The notes under the pieces were generated by a model, which worked only from the letters and a program-made list of their open reading frames with translations, did not search any database and was not told the origin of the DNA. Below are positions 7,784 to 16,543 of a stretch of 64,000 nt of DNA, piece after piece (position 1 is the stretch's first letter; the number at the start of each line of letters is the position of its first letter). The stretch covers positions 1 to 64,000 of the forward strand of contig JAFYYI010000065.1 in the NCBI GenBank assembly GCA_017557665.1. Direction: 5' to 3'. The stretch comes from Muribaculaceae bacterium. Its GTDB lineage: Bacteria; Bacteroidota; Bacteroidia; Bacteroidales; Muribaculaceae. Made by a program: the position numbers and the translations under genes.

Positions 7784-7827
7784 TTGGCATCAGCCAACCG
7801 CTAAAGTCTAACGTCTAACGTCTAAAG
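7782..7827 (-). repeat. Perfect 7-bp hairpin and TTAGACG words after lepB
   Basis: GGTTGGC-ATCA-GCCAACC at 7782-7799 is a perfect hairpin. It is flanked at 7803-7827 by TAAAGTCTAACGTCTAACGT-type words that begin directly after the lepB stop. There is no T-run, so it is not a normal terminator. Confidence 0.6.
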
Positions 7828-7828
7828 C

Positions 7829-9253
7829 CTATTTCTTATCCGGATTCGGCATCCTGAAGATGCGGTTCCAGCGGATGCCGCCCTTGTCCTTGTCAAACGA
7901 GATGAGGATGATGGACGGCGTGCCCACGATGTGGTCCTCGGGGACAAAGCCCCAGTAACGGGAGTCGAGCGAGTTGTCGCGGTTGTCGCCCTGCATCCAG
8001 TAATAGTCCATCTTGAAGGTGTAGCTCGTCGAGGGCTTGCCGTTGATGAAAATCTGGCCGTCCTTCACCTCAAGGGTGTTGCCCTCGTAGTTCTTGATGC
8101 AACGCTCGTAGAGCGGCAGGTTCTGCAAGGTGAGTTTCAGGGTGGCGCCCTTCTTGGGAATCCACACGGGGCCAAAGTTGGCACGTGTCCAGCCGTAGTC
8201 GGTACCCACGGGGAAGGTTCTGAGGGACTCACTCTGGTCGGGCTGCACACGCAGGACGGATTTCACCCAGGGCTTGGATTCCAGCGTCTTCTTCATCTCG
8301 GCCGTGAGCGGCAGCCTGTAGGAATTGGCCAAAAGGAGCGGCTGCAAATTCTCATCCAGACGAGCGACGCTACGGTCGTCATTGCTGATTTCCAGCTCGT
8401 CGTACAGTTCCTCGCTGATAGGCGTTCCGTCGGTCTCAACATAGTAGCAATACTGCACGTTCTTGGGCTGAGGCAAAGCCTTGCCGTCGATATAGACGAT
8501 GCCGTCCTTGATCTGCACCCTCTCGCCGGGCAGACCCAGGCAACGCTTCACGTAGTTGTCGCGGCGGTCCACGGGACGATAGACGATCTCACCGAACTCG
8601 GCCGGATTATTGTGCACCACGTCGCGGCCATACATCATGCACTGGGTATAATAATCGGGGTTGGGCTGCTTCAGCGCCACAGTATCGCCGGCAGGGAAGT
8701 TGAACACCACGATGTCCATGCGCTCAATGTTGCGCAGGCCTTTCAGACGGTGGTAATCCAGTTGGGGATGCTCGATGTAGGACTTGCAGTTGAACAACGG
8801 CAGCATGTTCTGGGCCAGGGGGAAGTGCAGCGGCGTCTGCGGCACACGGGGGCCGTAGGTTATCTTGTTCACCCACAGGTAGTCGCCCGTCAACAGCGAT
8901 TTCTCAAGCGATGACGAGGGAATCTGATAGTTCTGCCCCAGGAACAGGAACAGGAAATAGACCAGCACCAGGGCATAGACGATGGCGTCCACCCAGCTCA
9001 TGACGGTCCTCAACTTCTTGTTCTTCAGGCCCTTCCAGGCGCCCCAAGGCAGAAACTGCGTCAGGTAGATGTCGCCCAGCAGCAACAGGCCGAGCAACAG
9101 CCACGGGTTACCCATCCAGATGGTCCACAGCACATAGATAAGCGCCACGATGCCGAAGCGCCACCAGCGCGTCTTTTTCACACGTCCCAGACGCTCACGG
9201 AGCGACCCGGTCTGACGTACATATTCCTCTTTCTTTTTATTGTCGGTTGCCAT
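7829..9253 (-). CDS. lepB: Signal peptidase I, copy 1
   Basis: A 474-residue membrane protease that cleaves signal peptides from exported proteins. Hydrophobic segments lie at about residues 33-70 and 88-106. The serine-lysine dyad is visible: IPSSSLEKSL with Ser115, and NYVKRCLGLPGE with Lys236. The C-terminal block MQGDNRDNSLDSRYWG is also typical. It is longer than E. coli LepB because of insertions usual in Bacteroidota. It is co-directional with a close paralogue 45 bases upstream, and their near-identity over long stretches shows a tandem duplication. Confidence 0.95.
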   Translation of the reverse strand: MATDNKKKEEYVRQTGSLRERLGRVKKTRWWRFGIVALIYVLWTIWMGNPWLLLGLLLLGDIYLTQFLPWGAWKGLKNKKLRTVMSWVDAIVYALVLVYFLFLFLGQNYQIPSSSLEKSLLTGDYLWVNKITYGPRVPQTPLHFPLAQNMLPLFNCKSYIEHPQLDYHRLKGLRNIERMDIVVFNFPAGDTVALKQPNPDYYTQCMMYGRDVVHNNPAEFGEIVYRPVDRRDNYVKRCLGLPGERVQIKDGIVYIDGKALPQPKNVQYCYYVETDGTPISEELYDELEISNDDRSVARLDENLQPLLLANSYRLPLTAEMKKTLESKPWVKSVLRVQPDQSESLRTFPVGTDYGWTRANFGPVWIPKKGATLKLTLQNLPLYERCIKNYEGNTLEVKDGQIFINGKPSTSYTFKMDYYWMQGDNRDNSLDSRYWGFVPEDHIVGTPSIILISFDKDKGGIRWNRIFRMPNPDKK

Positions 9254-9298
9254 ATAATGATGATTGTTTCAATATCAAATGATGATGTCAATGATTCT

Positions 9299-10801
9299 CT
9301 ACTTGTCGGGGTTGGGCTTCTTGAAGATGCGGTTCCAGCGGATGCCGCCTTTGTCCTTGTCAAACGAGATGAGGATCACGGCCGGCGTGCCCACGATGTG
9401 GTCCTCGGGGACGAAGCCCCAGTAACGGGAGTCGAGCGAATTGTCGCGGTTGTCGCCCTGCATCCAGTAATAGTCCATCTGGAAGGTGTAGCTCGTGGCC
9501 ACCTTGCCGTTGATGTAAATCTTGTCGCCCTTCACCTCGAGGGTGTTGCCCTCGTAGTTCTTGATGCAGCGCCCATAGAGCGGCAGCAGGTCCACCGTCA
9601 GGTCTATCTTGACGCCCTTCTTGGGAATCCAGATGGGGCCGTAGTTGGCATGGGTCCAGCCGTAGTTGATGCCCACGGGGTAAGTCAGGACAGCCTCGCT
9701 CGAATCGGGCTGGATGCGCTGGATTGTCTCCACCCAGGATTGAGACTCCAACTTTTTACGCATGTACGAGGTGAGCGGCAAGATATACTGGTTGCCCTGT
9801 GCGTGGCGGTCTTCCACACTGATGCCCAGTTCCTCGAACATCTCATCACTGATGGGCACGCCACGGGTCTCGACATAGTAGAAGTACTGCACATTCTTGG
9901 GCTGCGGCACGGCCTTGCCGTCAACATAGACGATACCGTCCTTAATCTGCAGCGTCTCGCCGGGCAGACCCAGGCATCGCTTCACATAGTTGTCACGACG
10001 GTCCACAGGACGATAGATGATGTCACCGAACTCGGCCTTGTTGTTCCGCACCACGTCGCGGCCACGCTCGTAGCACAGGGTGTAGTAGTCGGGGTTGGGG
10101 CATTTCAGCGCCACGGTATCGCCGGCAGGGAAGTTGAACACCACGATGTCCATGCGCTCCACGTTGCGCAGGCCCTTCAGGCGGTGATACTTGAGCTGCG
10201 GCTGGTCGATGTAGGACTTGCAGTTGAAAAAGGGCAACGTGTTCTGTGTCAAGGGGAAGTGCAGCGGCGTCTGCGGCACACGAGGGCCGTAGGTCACCTT
10301 GCTCACCAACAGGAAGTCGCCCGTCAACAACGATTTCTCGAGCGATGACGAGGGAATCTGGTAGTTCTGTCCCACGAACAGGAACAGGAAATAAACCAGC
10401 ACCAGGGCATAGGCGATGGCATCAATCCAGCTCATCAGGGTGCGCGCCACAGGGTTCTTGATGCCCTTCCAGGCGCCCCAGGGCAGGAACTGCGTCAGGT
10501 AGATGTCGCCCAAGAGCAACAGGCCCAACAGCAGCCACGGGTTACCCATCCAGATGGTCCACAACACATAAATGAGCGCCACGATGCCGAAGCGCCACCA
10601 GCGCGTCTTTTTCACACGTCCCAGGCGCTCACGGAGCGACCCGGTCTGACGTACGTATTCCTCTTTTTTCTCCTTTTCTTTCTTGTCGGCTTTTTCCTTT
10701 CCTTCTCCCGGCTCTTTGTCCTTCTCTTGGCTTGGGAGTTGGCCAGGCGGCTGGGCTTTATCTTTGTCTTGGACTTTATTCTTGTCTATATCGTTTGCCA
10801 T
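9299..10801 (-). CDS. lepB: Signal peptidase I, copy 2 with a charged N-terminal extension
   Basis: A 500-residue paralogue of the next gene with the same dyad (Ser153 in IPSSSLEKSL, Lys274 in NYVKRCLGLPGE) and the same C-terminal DNRDNSLDSRYWG block. It differs by an N-terminal extension of about 38 residues rich in Lys, Glu, Asp and Pro before the shared EEYVRQTGSLRERL. It is the first gene of a lepB-lepB-WbqC unit. The ATG at 10801 is chosen, because an upstream in-frame start at 10936 would overlap the divergent gene and add an unlikely segment. The middle regions of the two copies have diverged, so they may differ in substrate preference. Confidence 0.94.
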   Translation of the reverse strand: MANDIDKNKVQDKDKAQPPGQLPSQEKDKEPGEGKEKADKKEKEKKEEYVRQTGSLRERLGRVKKTRWWRFGIVALIYVLWTIWMGNPWLLLGLLLLGDIYLTQFLPWGAWKGIKNPVARTLMSWIDAIAYALVLVYFLFLFVGQNYQIPSSSLEKSLLTGDFLLVSKVTYGPRVPQTPLHFPLTQNTLPFFNCKSYIDQPQLKYHRLKGLRNVERMDIVVFNFPAGDTVALKCPNPDYYTLCYERGRDVVRNNKAEFGDIIYRPVDRRDNYVKRCLGLPGETLQIKDGIVYVDGKAVPQPKNVQYFYYVETRGVPISDEMFEELGISVEDRHAQGNQYILPLTSYMRKKLESQSWVETIQRIQPDSSEAVLTYPVGINYGWTHANYGPIWIPKKGVKIDLTVDLLPLYGRCIKNYEGNTLEVKGDKIYINGKVATSYTFQMDYYWMQGDNRDNSLDSRYWGFVPEDHIVGTPAVILISFDKDKGGIRWNRIFKKPNPDK

Positions 10802-10860
10802 AATTGTCGAATGAATGGAAAAATTTGCTGCGAAATTACTAAATAATGTGGAAAATGCAC

Positions 10861-10868
10861 TATTTTTG
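10861..10868 (+). promoter_or_regulatory. -7 box for the PH-domain gene
   Basis: TATTTTTG matches TAnnTTTG and lies 30 bases before the ATG at 10899, in the divergent gap between the signal peptidase and PH-domain genes. Confidence 0.6.
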
Positions 10869-10898
10869 CCCAACAAGAAATATTTTTTAGGATAAGTT

Positions 10899-11261
10899 AT
10901 GAAAATCAGCAAAATTATCGCCCCCGGCGAGACCATCCTCTACAAGCCCAAGCTGAGCAAGTGGGCCTACCTGCACCTGGGACGCCTGATACGCAACTTG
11001 ACCACGACCATCTTTGTCAGCGACAAGCGTTTCTTTCACAGTCACGGATGGATTCACCGCCATGCCCATGAGATTGTCATCGGCAAGGTGGAGAGCATCC
11101 TGGTAGAGCAGAACTTCTGGGGCCGCCTGTGCAACTACGGCACGGTGAAGGTCTCGGGCACCGGTGCAGGAACCATCGTGTTGCCCTACCTCAAGCGTCC
11201 CATCGAATTCCAACGTCAGGTGCGCGCCATTCAGGGTGCCGGCACCGACAGCGCGAAATAA
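10899..11261 (+). CDS. Bacterial PH-domain (YdbT/DUF304-like) protein
   Basis: A 120-residue protein resembling the bacterial pleckstrin-homology domain of the DUF304/YdbT type: GETILYKPKLSKWAYL, then a short amphipathic stretch, TTTIFVSDKRFF, an HEIVIGKVESILVEQ strand and GTVKVSGTGAG. These domains are small beta-barrels, often membrane-associated; their ligands are mostly unknown. No long membrane helix is present. The next gene, an RNA methyltransferase, starts 16 bases downstream, so the two are probably co-transcribed. Confidence 0.75.
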   Translation: MKISKIIAPGETILYKPKLSKWAYLHLGRLIRNLTTTIFVSDKRFFHSHGWIHRHAHEIVIGKVESILVEQNFWGRLCNYGTVKVSGTGAGTIVLPYLKRPIEFQRQVRAIQGAGTDSAK

Positions 11262-11276
11262 AGCCTTTGTCCCGTC

Positions 11277-12098
11277 ATGCCCATCATTGAGGTCACATCA
11301 CTGCAACAACCGGGCGTGGAGGTGTACAGCACCCTCACCGAGGCACAGTTGCGCAACCGCCTGGAGCCGGGCAAGGGCATCTTCATCGCCGAGAGTCCCA
11401 AAGTCATCCACGTCGCCCTCGACGCGGGCTACGAGCCGTTGTCATTGCTGTGTGAGGGCAAGCATATCACGGGCGATGCCGCCGGCATTATCGAGCGTTG
11501 TGGTGATATCCCCGTCTATACGGGCGAACGTGAACTGCTGGCAGCCCTCACAGGCTACACCTTGACACGCGGTGTGCTCTGTGCCATGCGGCGGCCCCTA
11601 CCCCGACCTGTCGCCGACATCTGCTGCGATGCCAGCCGCGTGGTGGTCATCGACGGCGTGACCGACACGACCAACATCGGTGCCATCTTCCGCTCGGCAG
11701 CGGCACTGGGCATTGATGCCGTGCTCTTGACACCGACGGCCTGTGACCCGTTGAACCGCCGCGCCGTGCGCGTGTCTATGGGATCGGTATTCCTTGTTCC
11801 CTGGACATGGATTGACGAGCCTGTCACACCCCACCTGAACGAACTGGGGTTCCGTACCGCAGCCATGGCATTGAGCGACGACAGCATCACGCTCGACGAC
11901 CCGGTGCTGAAACGCGAGCCTCGTCTGGCCCTCATCATGGGCACCGAGGGCGACGGCTTGTCGCACGAAGCCATTACCGCGGCCGACCACGTCGTGCGCA
12001 TTCCCATGAAGCATGGCGTTGATTCTCTCAATGTCGCTGCAGCAGCCGCAGTGGCCTTTTGGGAACTGCGTTCATCACAAAACCATCCACACTCATAA
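11277..12098 (+). CDS. TrmH/SpoU-family RNA 2'-O-methyltransferase
   Basis: A 273-residue SPOUT methyltransferase. The C-terminal half has the three SpoU motifs: VVVIDGVTDTTNIGAIFRSA, LALIMGTEGDGLSHEAI and IPMKHGVDSLNVAAAAAV. The N-terminal ~110 residues form the usual substrate-binding domain. It would use S-adenosylmethionine to methylate a ribose 2'-OH in tRNA or rRNA; which site cannot be told from sequence. It is the second gene in a short operon with the PH-domain gene and the membrane-anchored protein that follows after 12 bases. Confidence 0.9.
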   Translation: MPIIEVTSLQQPGVEVYSTLTEAQLRNRLEPGKGIFIAESPKVIHVALDAGYEPLSLLCEGKHITGDAAGIIERCGDIPVYTGERELLAALTGYTLTRGVLCAMRRPLPRPVADICCDASRVVVIDGVTDTTNIGAIFRSAAALGIDAVLLTPTACDPLNRRAVRVSMGSVFLVPWTWIDEPVTPHLNELGFRTAAMALSDDSITLDDPVLKREPRLALIMGTEGDGLSHEAITAADHVVRIPMKHGVDSLNVAAAAAVAFWELRSSQNHPHS

Positions 12099-12110
12099 CA
12101 ATCAATCAAA

Positions 12111-12974
12111 ATGAAAACCCCAAGAATCAGAGTCATGATGCCCAAAAGCGCCCGTTCGTGGGCCAAGGGCTCCACATGGAAGGAATTGATGCTGACGATC
12201 GTCGGCACCACCATATCAATCGTGCTCACCTTCGGCACCGCCGGTCTGCTCGACCGTTGCCAACGTGTCGACGACCGCAAGATGTCGGCCATGATGGTGA
12301 TGAGCAACATTGAGCAATTCTCCAGGAACGTGGACGCCATGTCGCAGGACATCGCACGATGTGACTCCATCGGGACCTGGATGTTGAGCCTGCCACAGGA
12401 CTCGCTGGACAATATTCCACCCGAGGAGGTCACCAACCTCATCAACGAGGTGCTTGCCCTTGTCACCTTCATGACCCACGACAAAACCGCCGAGAACATC
12501 TTCAGCAACAACATCGAGACCTGGAAAAACATGGGTAATTTCCAGTTTATCGACAATGTGGGCGTCTGTTTCTCCAAGATGAATGCCGAAGAGAACAACT
12601 GGAACGAGTGGGTCAATGAGTATGAGGCCACCATCAACAGGGTCATCTCGGAGATGCAACCTGGCGAGCACACCCTCACCAAACTGCTCAACGACAATGT
12701 CTTCCGCCAGAAGATTGAGAGTTTCCATGTGCGCAAGGCATGGCTGGATTACCTGGCCAGCTACATCCGCTACCTCAACAGCAAGAACATGGTACTTATC
12801 GGCATCGACGAGGACAAGGTCATGGCCTTTACCGACGAGCGTTCGCGAGACATCACCATTGACAAGGAAGAGCCCAAGCAAATCGATTTCAGGACCGACC
12901 AGCTCAAACCCGACAGCCTCACGACCCTGAGGCCCATCATGCAACACATCGACAGCATCATTCACAACAAGTGA
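12111..12974 (+). CDS. Membrane-anchored protein of unknown function
   Basis: A 287-residue protein with a short basic N-terminus, one membrane helix at about residues 25-45 (ELMLTIVGTTISIVLTFGTA) and a long, mostly helical soluble part. The soluble part has several Trp residues and a Glu/Asp-rich middle. The layout recalls Bacteroidota single-helix proteins of the DUF6090 type, but the match is weak and I give no name. It starts 12 bases after the methyltransferase stop, so it belongs to that operon, and it ends at a strong shared terminator. Confidence 0.75.
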   Translation: MKTPRIRVMMPKSARSWAKGSTWKELMLTIVGTTISIVLTFGTAGLLDRCQRVDDRKMSAMMVMSNIEQFSRNVDAMSQDIARCDSIGTWMLSLPQDSLDNIPPEEVTNLINEVLALVTFMTHDKTAENIFSNNIETWKNMGNFQFIDNVGVCFSKMNAEENNWNEWVNEYEATINRVISEMQPGEHTLTKLLNDNVFRQKIESFHVRKAWLDYLASYIRYLNSKNMVLIGIDEDKVMAFTDERSRDITIDKEEPKQIDFRTDQLKPDSLTTLRPIMQHIDSIIHNK

Positions 12975-13030
12975 TCATGTGCGTTGATGAGTGCTGTGCT
13001 GTACTCCTTCAATACTCGCATAACACAAAA

Positions 13031-13059
13031 AAAGCAACCCACATGAAATGGGTTGCTTT
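13031..13059. terminator. Bidirectional terminator
   Basis: Perfect 10-bp stem AAAGCAACCC / GGGTTGCTTT with loop ACATGAAAT. It is flanked by an A-run on the left and TTTC on the right. It can end both the operon from 10899 on the plus strand and mgtE on the minus strand. Confidence 0.85.
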
Positions 13060-13085
13060 CTCATTAACTTTTATAACTTGATTGA

Positions 13086-14480
13086 TTACACCACAAAACT
13101 GGTGAATGCTTTGATAAGCCAACCGCTGATGGCCATATAAATGGTTATACCCACAATATCGTTGGTCACCGTGACGAAGGGTCCGGTGGCAATGGCAGGG
13201 TCAATCTTTAACCGCTCAAGTACCAGCGGAACGACGGTTCCGAACAACGAGGCGAACATCACCACAAGGAACAGCGAGGTGGTCACGGCCCAAGCAGCGA
13301 CATAGGACTTAGTGGGATTGTCATCCACAGGGAAGAAGTGGGCGTACAGGAAGATGAGCAGACCCATGACCAGCGCGTTGATGAGTGCAGTGCTGAACTC
13401 CTTGAACAGGTGCTTGCTCACGTGCTTGATATCCAGGCTGCCGTTGGCAAGACCTTGCACGACGATAGCGCTCGACTGGGTGCCCACGTTACCGCCAGTG
13501 CCGCCAATCAACGGGATGAACAGCGCCAAGCCGGGCAGGATACGCAGCAGGTCGGCATCGCCCTCACCGCCGCCCAGGATCAGGGCGTTAATGATACCGC
13601 CCACCAGTCCGATGAGCAGCCACGGCAGACGGGCGCGCACCTGACGGAAGACGTTGTCGTCGGTCTCGATGTCGCCCCAGATACCTGATGCCAACTGGTA
13701 GTCATCCTCTCCTTGTTCACGCACACGGTCGATGATGTCGTCCACCGTGATACGGCCCACCAGGCGGCCGATGCTGTCCACGACAGGCATTGCCACAAGG
13801 TCATATTTCTCGAAGTCGAGGGCAACGTCCTCGATGTGAGTATCGGTGCGCACGCTGATGGGATCAGGCTCCATGACGTGCTTGATTTTAGAGGCTGAGG
13901 GATTGGTGATGGTCGTCTTCAAGGGGAAGATGCCCTTCAGGCGGTTGTCATCGTCAACGACATAAATCACATAAATCTCGTCAATGTCCTCGGCCTGCTG
14001 GCGCATCGCCTTGATGCAGTCGGGCATCGACATGTTCTCGTTGACGACAATCATCTCGGTGGACATATAACCGCCGGCGGTGTCCTCGTCATATTTCAAC
14101 AGGTCCACGATGTCGCCAGCCTGTTCAACGTCATCGATATGGCTGATCACGTCCTCGCGGTCTTCCTCGTCAAGTTCCTGAATCACATCGACAGCGTCGT
14201 CGGCATCCATTTGCTCCACCTGCTTGGCGATTTCCTCGTTGGGCATCAGTTCCATCAGGTCATGGCGCTGAGCCTCGTCAAGTTCCACCAGCACATCGGC
14301 GGCGGTCTCGTCATCAAGCATGAGCATGATGAACAGGGCTTCCTCATCATTGAGGTCGCCCACCAGTTCAGCGAGGTCGGCAGGGTGCAAATCCCGAATT
14401 TGGGCACGCACCAGTTCCTCGTTTTTGCTGGCGATGAGTTCGTTGAGGTTTTGCAGATATTCCTCGGTAAATTCTTTCAT
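13086..14480 (-). CDS. mgtE: Magnesium transporter MgtE
   Basis: A 464-residue magnesium channel of normal length. The N-terminal superhelical domain (LHPADLAELVGDLNDEEA) is followed by two CBS domains (about residues 130-250) that sense cytoplasmic Mg2+. Five membrane helices follow from about residue 280, including the conserved GGTGGNVGTQSS pore motif. It probably gates by magnesium binding to the N and CBS domains, so no separate regulator is needed. It lies 36 bases downstream of rsmA on the same strand and is probably co-transcribed. It ends at the shared hairpin at 13031-13059. Confidence 0.95.
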   Translation of the reverse strand: MKEFTEEYLQNLNELIASKNEELVRAQIRDLHPADLAELVGDLNDEEALFIMLMLDDETAADVLVELDEAQRHDLMELMPNEEIAKQVEQMDADDAVDVIQELDEEDREDVISHIDDVEQAGDIVDLLKYDEDTAGGYMSTEMIVVNENMSMPDCIKAMRQQAEDIDEIYVIYVVDDDNRLKGIFPLKTTITNPSASKIKHVMEPDPISVRTDTHIEDVALDFEKYDLVAMPVVDSIGRLVGRITVDDIIDRVREQGEDDYQLASGIWGDIETDDNVFRQVRARLPWLLIGLVGGIINALILGGGEGDADLLRILPGLALFIPLIGGTGGNVGTQSSAIVVQGLANGSLDIKHVSKHLFKEFSTALINALVMGLLIFLYAHFFPVDDNPTKSYVAAWAVTTSLFLVVMFASLFGTVVPLVLERLKIDPAIATGPFVTVTNDIVGITIYMAISGWLIKAFTSFVV

Positions 14481-14516
14481 AGTTTTCAGTTTGTGATTAG
14501 TGGCAGACGCCAGTTC

Positions 14517-15299
14517 CTAACTCTCACTTGACATGGCAAGCCGTGTCAGGGCAATGAATTCTTCCACGCCCAACTGCTCGGGACGTTGTCGGAACACGTC
14601 GCGTTCCATCGCCGATGGATTAGAAGAGAATATCGGTTTCAGGGAACTGCGCAACATCTTGCGGCGCTGGCCGAAGGCGGCTTTGACAATGCGCTTGAAC
14701 ATGCGCTCATCGACACCCAGGTCGGTGACATCGTTGCGTTTCAAGCGGATGACACCGCTCTTGACCTTGGGAGGCGGGTCGAAGACGTTCTCATCGACAG
14801 TAAACAGGTATTCGATATCATACCATGCCTGTAACAGCACCGAGAGGATGCCATAGGCCTTGGTGCCCGGGGGTTCGGCAATGCGCTGAGCCACTTCGCG
14901 CTGCAACATGCCGCTGCAACACAGCACCTGGTCGCGATAGTCCAACACCTTGAAGAAAATCTGGGTCGAGATGTTATAAGGATAGTTGCCGATGACGCAG
15001 AAGGGGCGGTCACCATACAACTCATGGAGGTCCATCTTCAGGAAATCTTGGCCGATGATACGGCCGTGCAGCTGCGGGAAAGTCGCCTCCAGATAGTTCA
15101 CGCTCTCGGTGTCAAGTTCCACCACGGTGAGGTCCAGGCCCATGTCAAGCAGGAACTGGGTGAGCACCCCCATGCCCGGTCCCACCTCGAGCACCGGCAG
15201 GTGCTTGAAGTCGTCCAGCGTGTGGGCGATGCGCTCGGCAATCGACAAATCGGTCAAGAAATGCTGCCCCAGTGACTTTTTTGCTCTAACTTTCCGCAT
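14517..15299 (-). CDS. rsmA: 16S rRNA dimethyladenosine transferase RsmA (KsgA)
   Basis: A 260-residue enzyme that dimethylates two adjacent adenosines in the 3' hairpin of 16S rRNA. Visible motifs are KKSLGQHFLTD at the N-terminus, the SAM-binding LEVGPGMGVLT and the catalytic IGNYPYNISTQIF, followed by the C-terminal helical domain. The ATG at 15299 gives the conserved MRKVRAKKSLGQHF beginning. A further upstream in-frame start at 15380 would overlap the promoter. A TATCTTTG box on the minus strand at 15358-15365 fits this start. Confidence 0.95.
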   Translation of the reverse strand: MRKVRAKKSLGQHFLTDLSIAERIAHTLDDFKHLPVLEVGPGMGVLTQFLLDMGLDLTVVELDTESVNYLEATFPQLHGRIIGQDFLKMDLHELYGDRPFCVIGNYPYNISTQIFFKVLDYRDQVLCCSGMLQREVAQRIAEPPGTKAYGILSVLLQAWYDIEYLFTVDENVFDPPPKVKSGVIRLKRNDVTDLGVDERMFKRIVKAAFGQRRKMLRSSLKPIFSSNPSAMERDVFRQRPEQLGVEEFIALTRLAMSSES

Positions 15300-15316
15300 A
15301 TTTGGTCTTTTATTGT

Positions 15317-15365
15317 TACCTTTGCACGCTCCTTGTGTCACATTCTTTACTAACCTGCAAAGATA
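15317..15365. promoter_or_regulatory. Divergent promoters of rsmA and the YbhN-type gene
   Basis: TACCTTTG on the plus strand at 15317-15324 points to the gene at 15428. TATCTTTG on the minus strand at 15358-15365 points to rsmA. The two transcripts overlap at their 5' ends by about 25 bases or more, so the promoters face each other. Confidence 0.65.
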
Positions 15366-15427
15366 ACCTTTTTTTATCAACTTGCGGCACTAAGGAGAGT
15401 TTTTAACGCAACAAAAGAATATAAAAC

Positions 15428-16480
15428 GTGAAAAAAGCGATTTCCTATCTTGTGAAATACGGTATCCCACTCGTCATCGGTGTGGGACTGATGTGGTTCC
15501 TCTATAAAAACGTGGACGTGACCAGCATGATGGACACGCTCAAGAGCGAGGTCAACTACTGGTGGTTTATCGCCGTGGCGGTGGTGAGCATTTTCAGCCA
15601 CGTGTTCAGGGCCTTGAGGTGGCAGCTGCAGCTCAAGGCGATTAACGTCAAGCCGTCGTTCAGCTCGGTGCTCAACAGCATCTTCGGCACCTATGCCGTC
15701 AACCTGGTGTTCCCCCGCTTGGGCGAGGTGTGGCGCTGCGGCTATATCGCCAACAGGCAGAAAGCCTCGGTCACCCAGGTCATGGGGTCGATGGTCGCCG
15801 ACCGACTCACCGACACCGTCACCGTGCTGCTGTTGGCTTTTGTCACCTTCTTCCTGTCACAGGGCGCCTTCGGCAAATTCATGGACACCTATCCCCAAAT
15901 GAAGGAGTACTTCATGAACATCGCCAGTGATGCCCGCGTCTGGATTGGCACCATCGCCGTCATTGCCGCTATCGGCTGGCTCCTGATCATGAGGACCGAG
16001 AACAAGATTATCAAGAAGTTGCAGCTCATGGCCCGCAACCTGTGGGAAGGTTTCGCCGGCATCGGCCGCATGGAAGGCAAGTGGTGGTTCCTGCTGTTGA
16101 CCGTCCTCATCTGGGGATGCTATTTCCTGCAGCTTTACCTCGCTTGCAAGGCCTTCACCTTCACCAGCGACCTGACTGTGCTCGCTGTGCTCGTGGTATT
16201 CGTGTTGAGCAGCATCGGCATGGGCATTCCCACCAACGGCGGCCTCGGAGCCTGGCACGTGGCAACCATCTTCGGCCTGTCGCTCTATGGCATCGGCGTT
16301 TTCAATCCTTCCAACTTTGACCCTCGCGCATCGGCCTTCGCCATGCTCGTGTGGGGTTTCCAGCAGGTGCTGATTATCGCGCTCGGCATCTATGCCTTCA
16401 TCAGCATGGCCATTGACCGCCGTCGCATCGAGAGCGGCAAGACCGTGGTCGATACCACCAACGACGAAATCAAACTCTAA
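15428..16480 (+). CDS. YbhN/LPG-synthase-type flippase-like membrane protein
   Basis: A 350-residue integral membrane protein of the UPF0104 (YbhN, lysylphosphatidylglycerol synthase transmembrane) family, with about eight membrane helices. Family features are VFRALRWQLQLKAI near residue 60, LVFPRLGEVWRCGYI, a VADRLTDTV stretch and the C-terminal GIGIPTNGG-like GMGIPTNGGLGAWHV. Members are proposed to move lipids across membranes, but the substrate here is unknown; the soluble aminoacyl-transfer domain of MprF is absent. It starts with GTG. It is followed by a repeat and a small membrane protein, probably in the same operon. Confidence 0.85.
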   Translation: MKKAISYLVKYGIPLVIGVGLMWFLYKNVDVTSMMDTLKSEVNYWWFIAVAVVSIFSHVFRALRWQLQLKAINVKPSFSSVLNSIFGTYAVNLVFPRLGEVWRCGYIANRQKASVTQVMGSMVADRLTDTVTVLLLAFVTFFLSQGAFGKFMDTYPQMKEYFMNIASDARVWIGTIAVIAAIGWLLIMRTENKIIKKLQLMARNLWEGFAGIGRMEGKWWFLLLTVLIWGCYFLQLYLACKAFTFTSDLTVLAVLVVFVLSSIGMGIPTNGGLGAWHVATIFGLSLYGIGVFNPSNFDPRASAFAMLVWGFQQVLIIALGIYAFISMAIDRRRIESGKTVVDTTNDEIKL

Positions 16481-16486
16481 CCAATA

Positions 16487-16535
16487 AAGGACTAGAAACT
16501 AGGGACTAAGGACTAGGGACTAGAAACTAAAAACA
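16487..16535 (+). repeat. GGGACTAGAAACTA repeat before a small membrane protein
   Basis: Words AAGGACTAGAAACTA, GGGACTAAGGACTA and GGGACTAGAAACTA run from six bases after the upstream stop codon to nine bases before the next ATG. They read in the direction of transcription, as in the other arrays. Confidence 0.8.
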
Positions 16536-16543
16536 AACAACCT

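Noticed and set aside
11555..12736. 393-codon frame on the minus strand
   Set aside because: It is antisense to the RNA methyltransferase and the next gene, both well supported, and has no recognisable domain.
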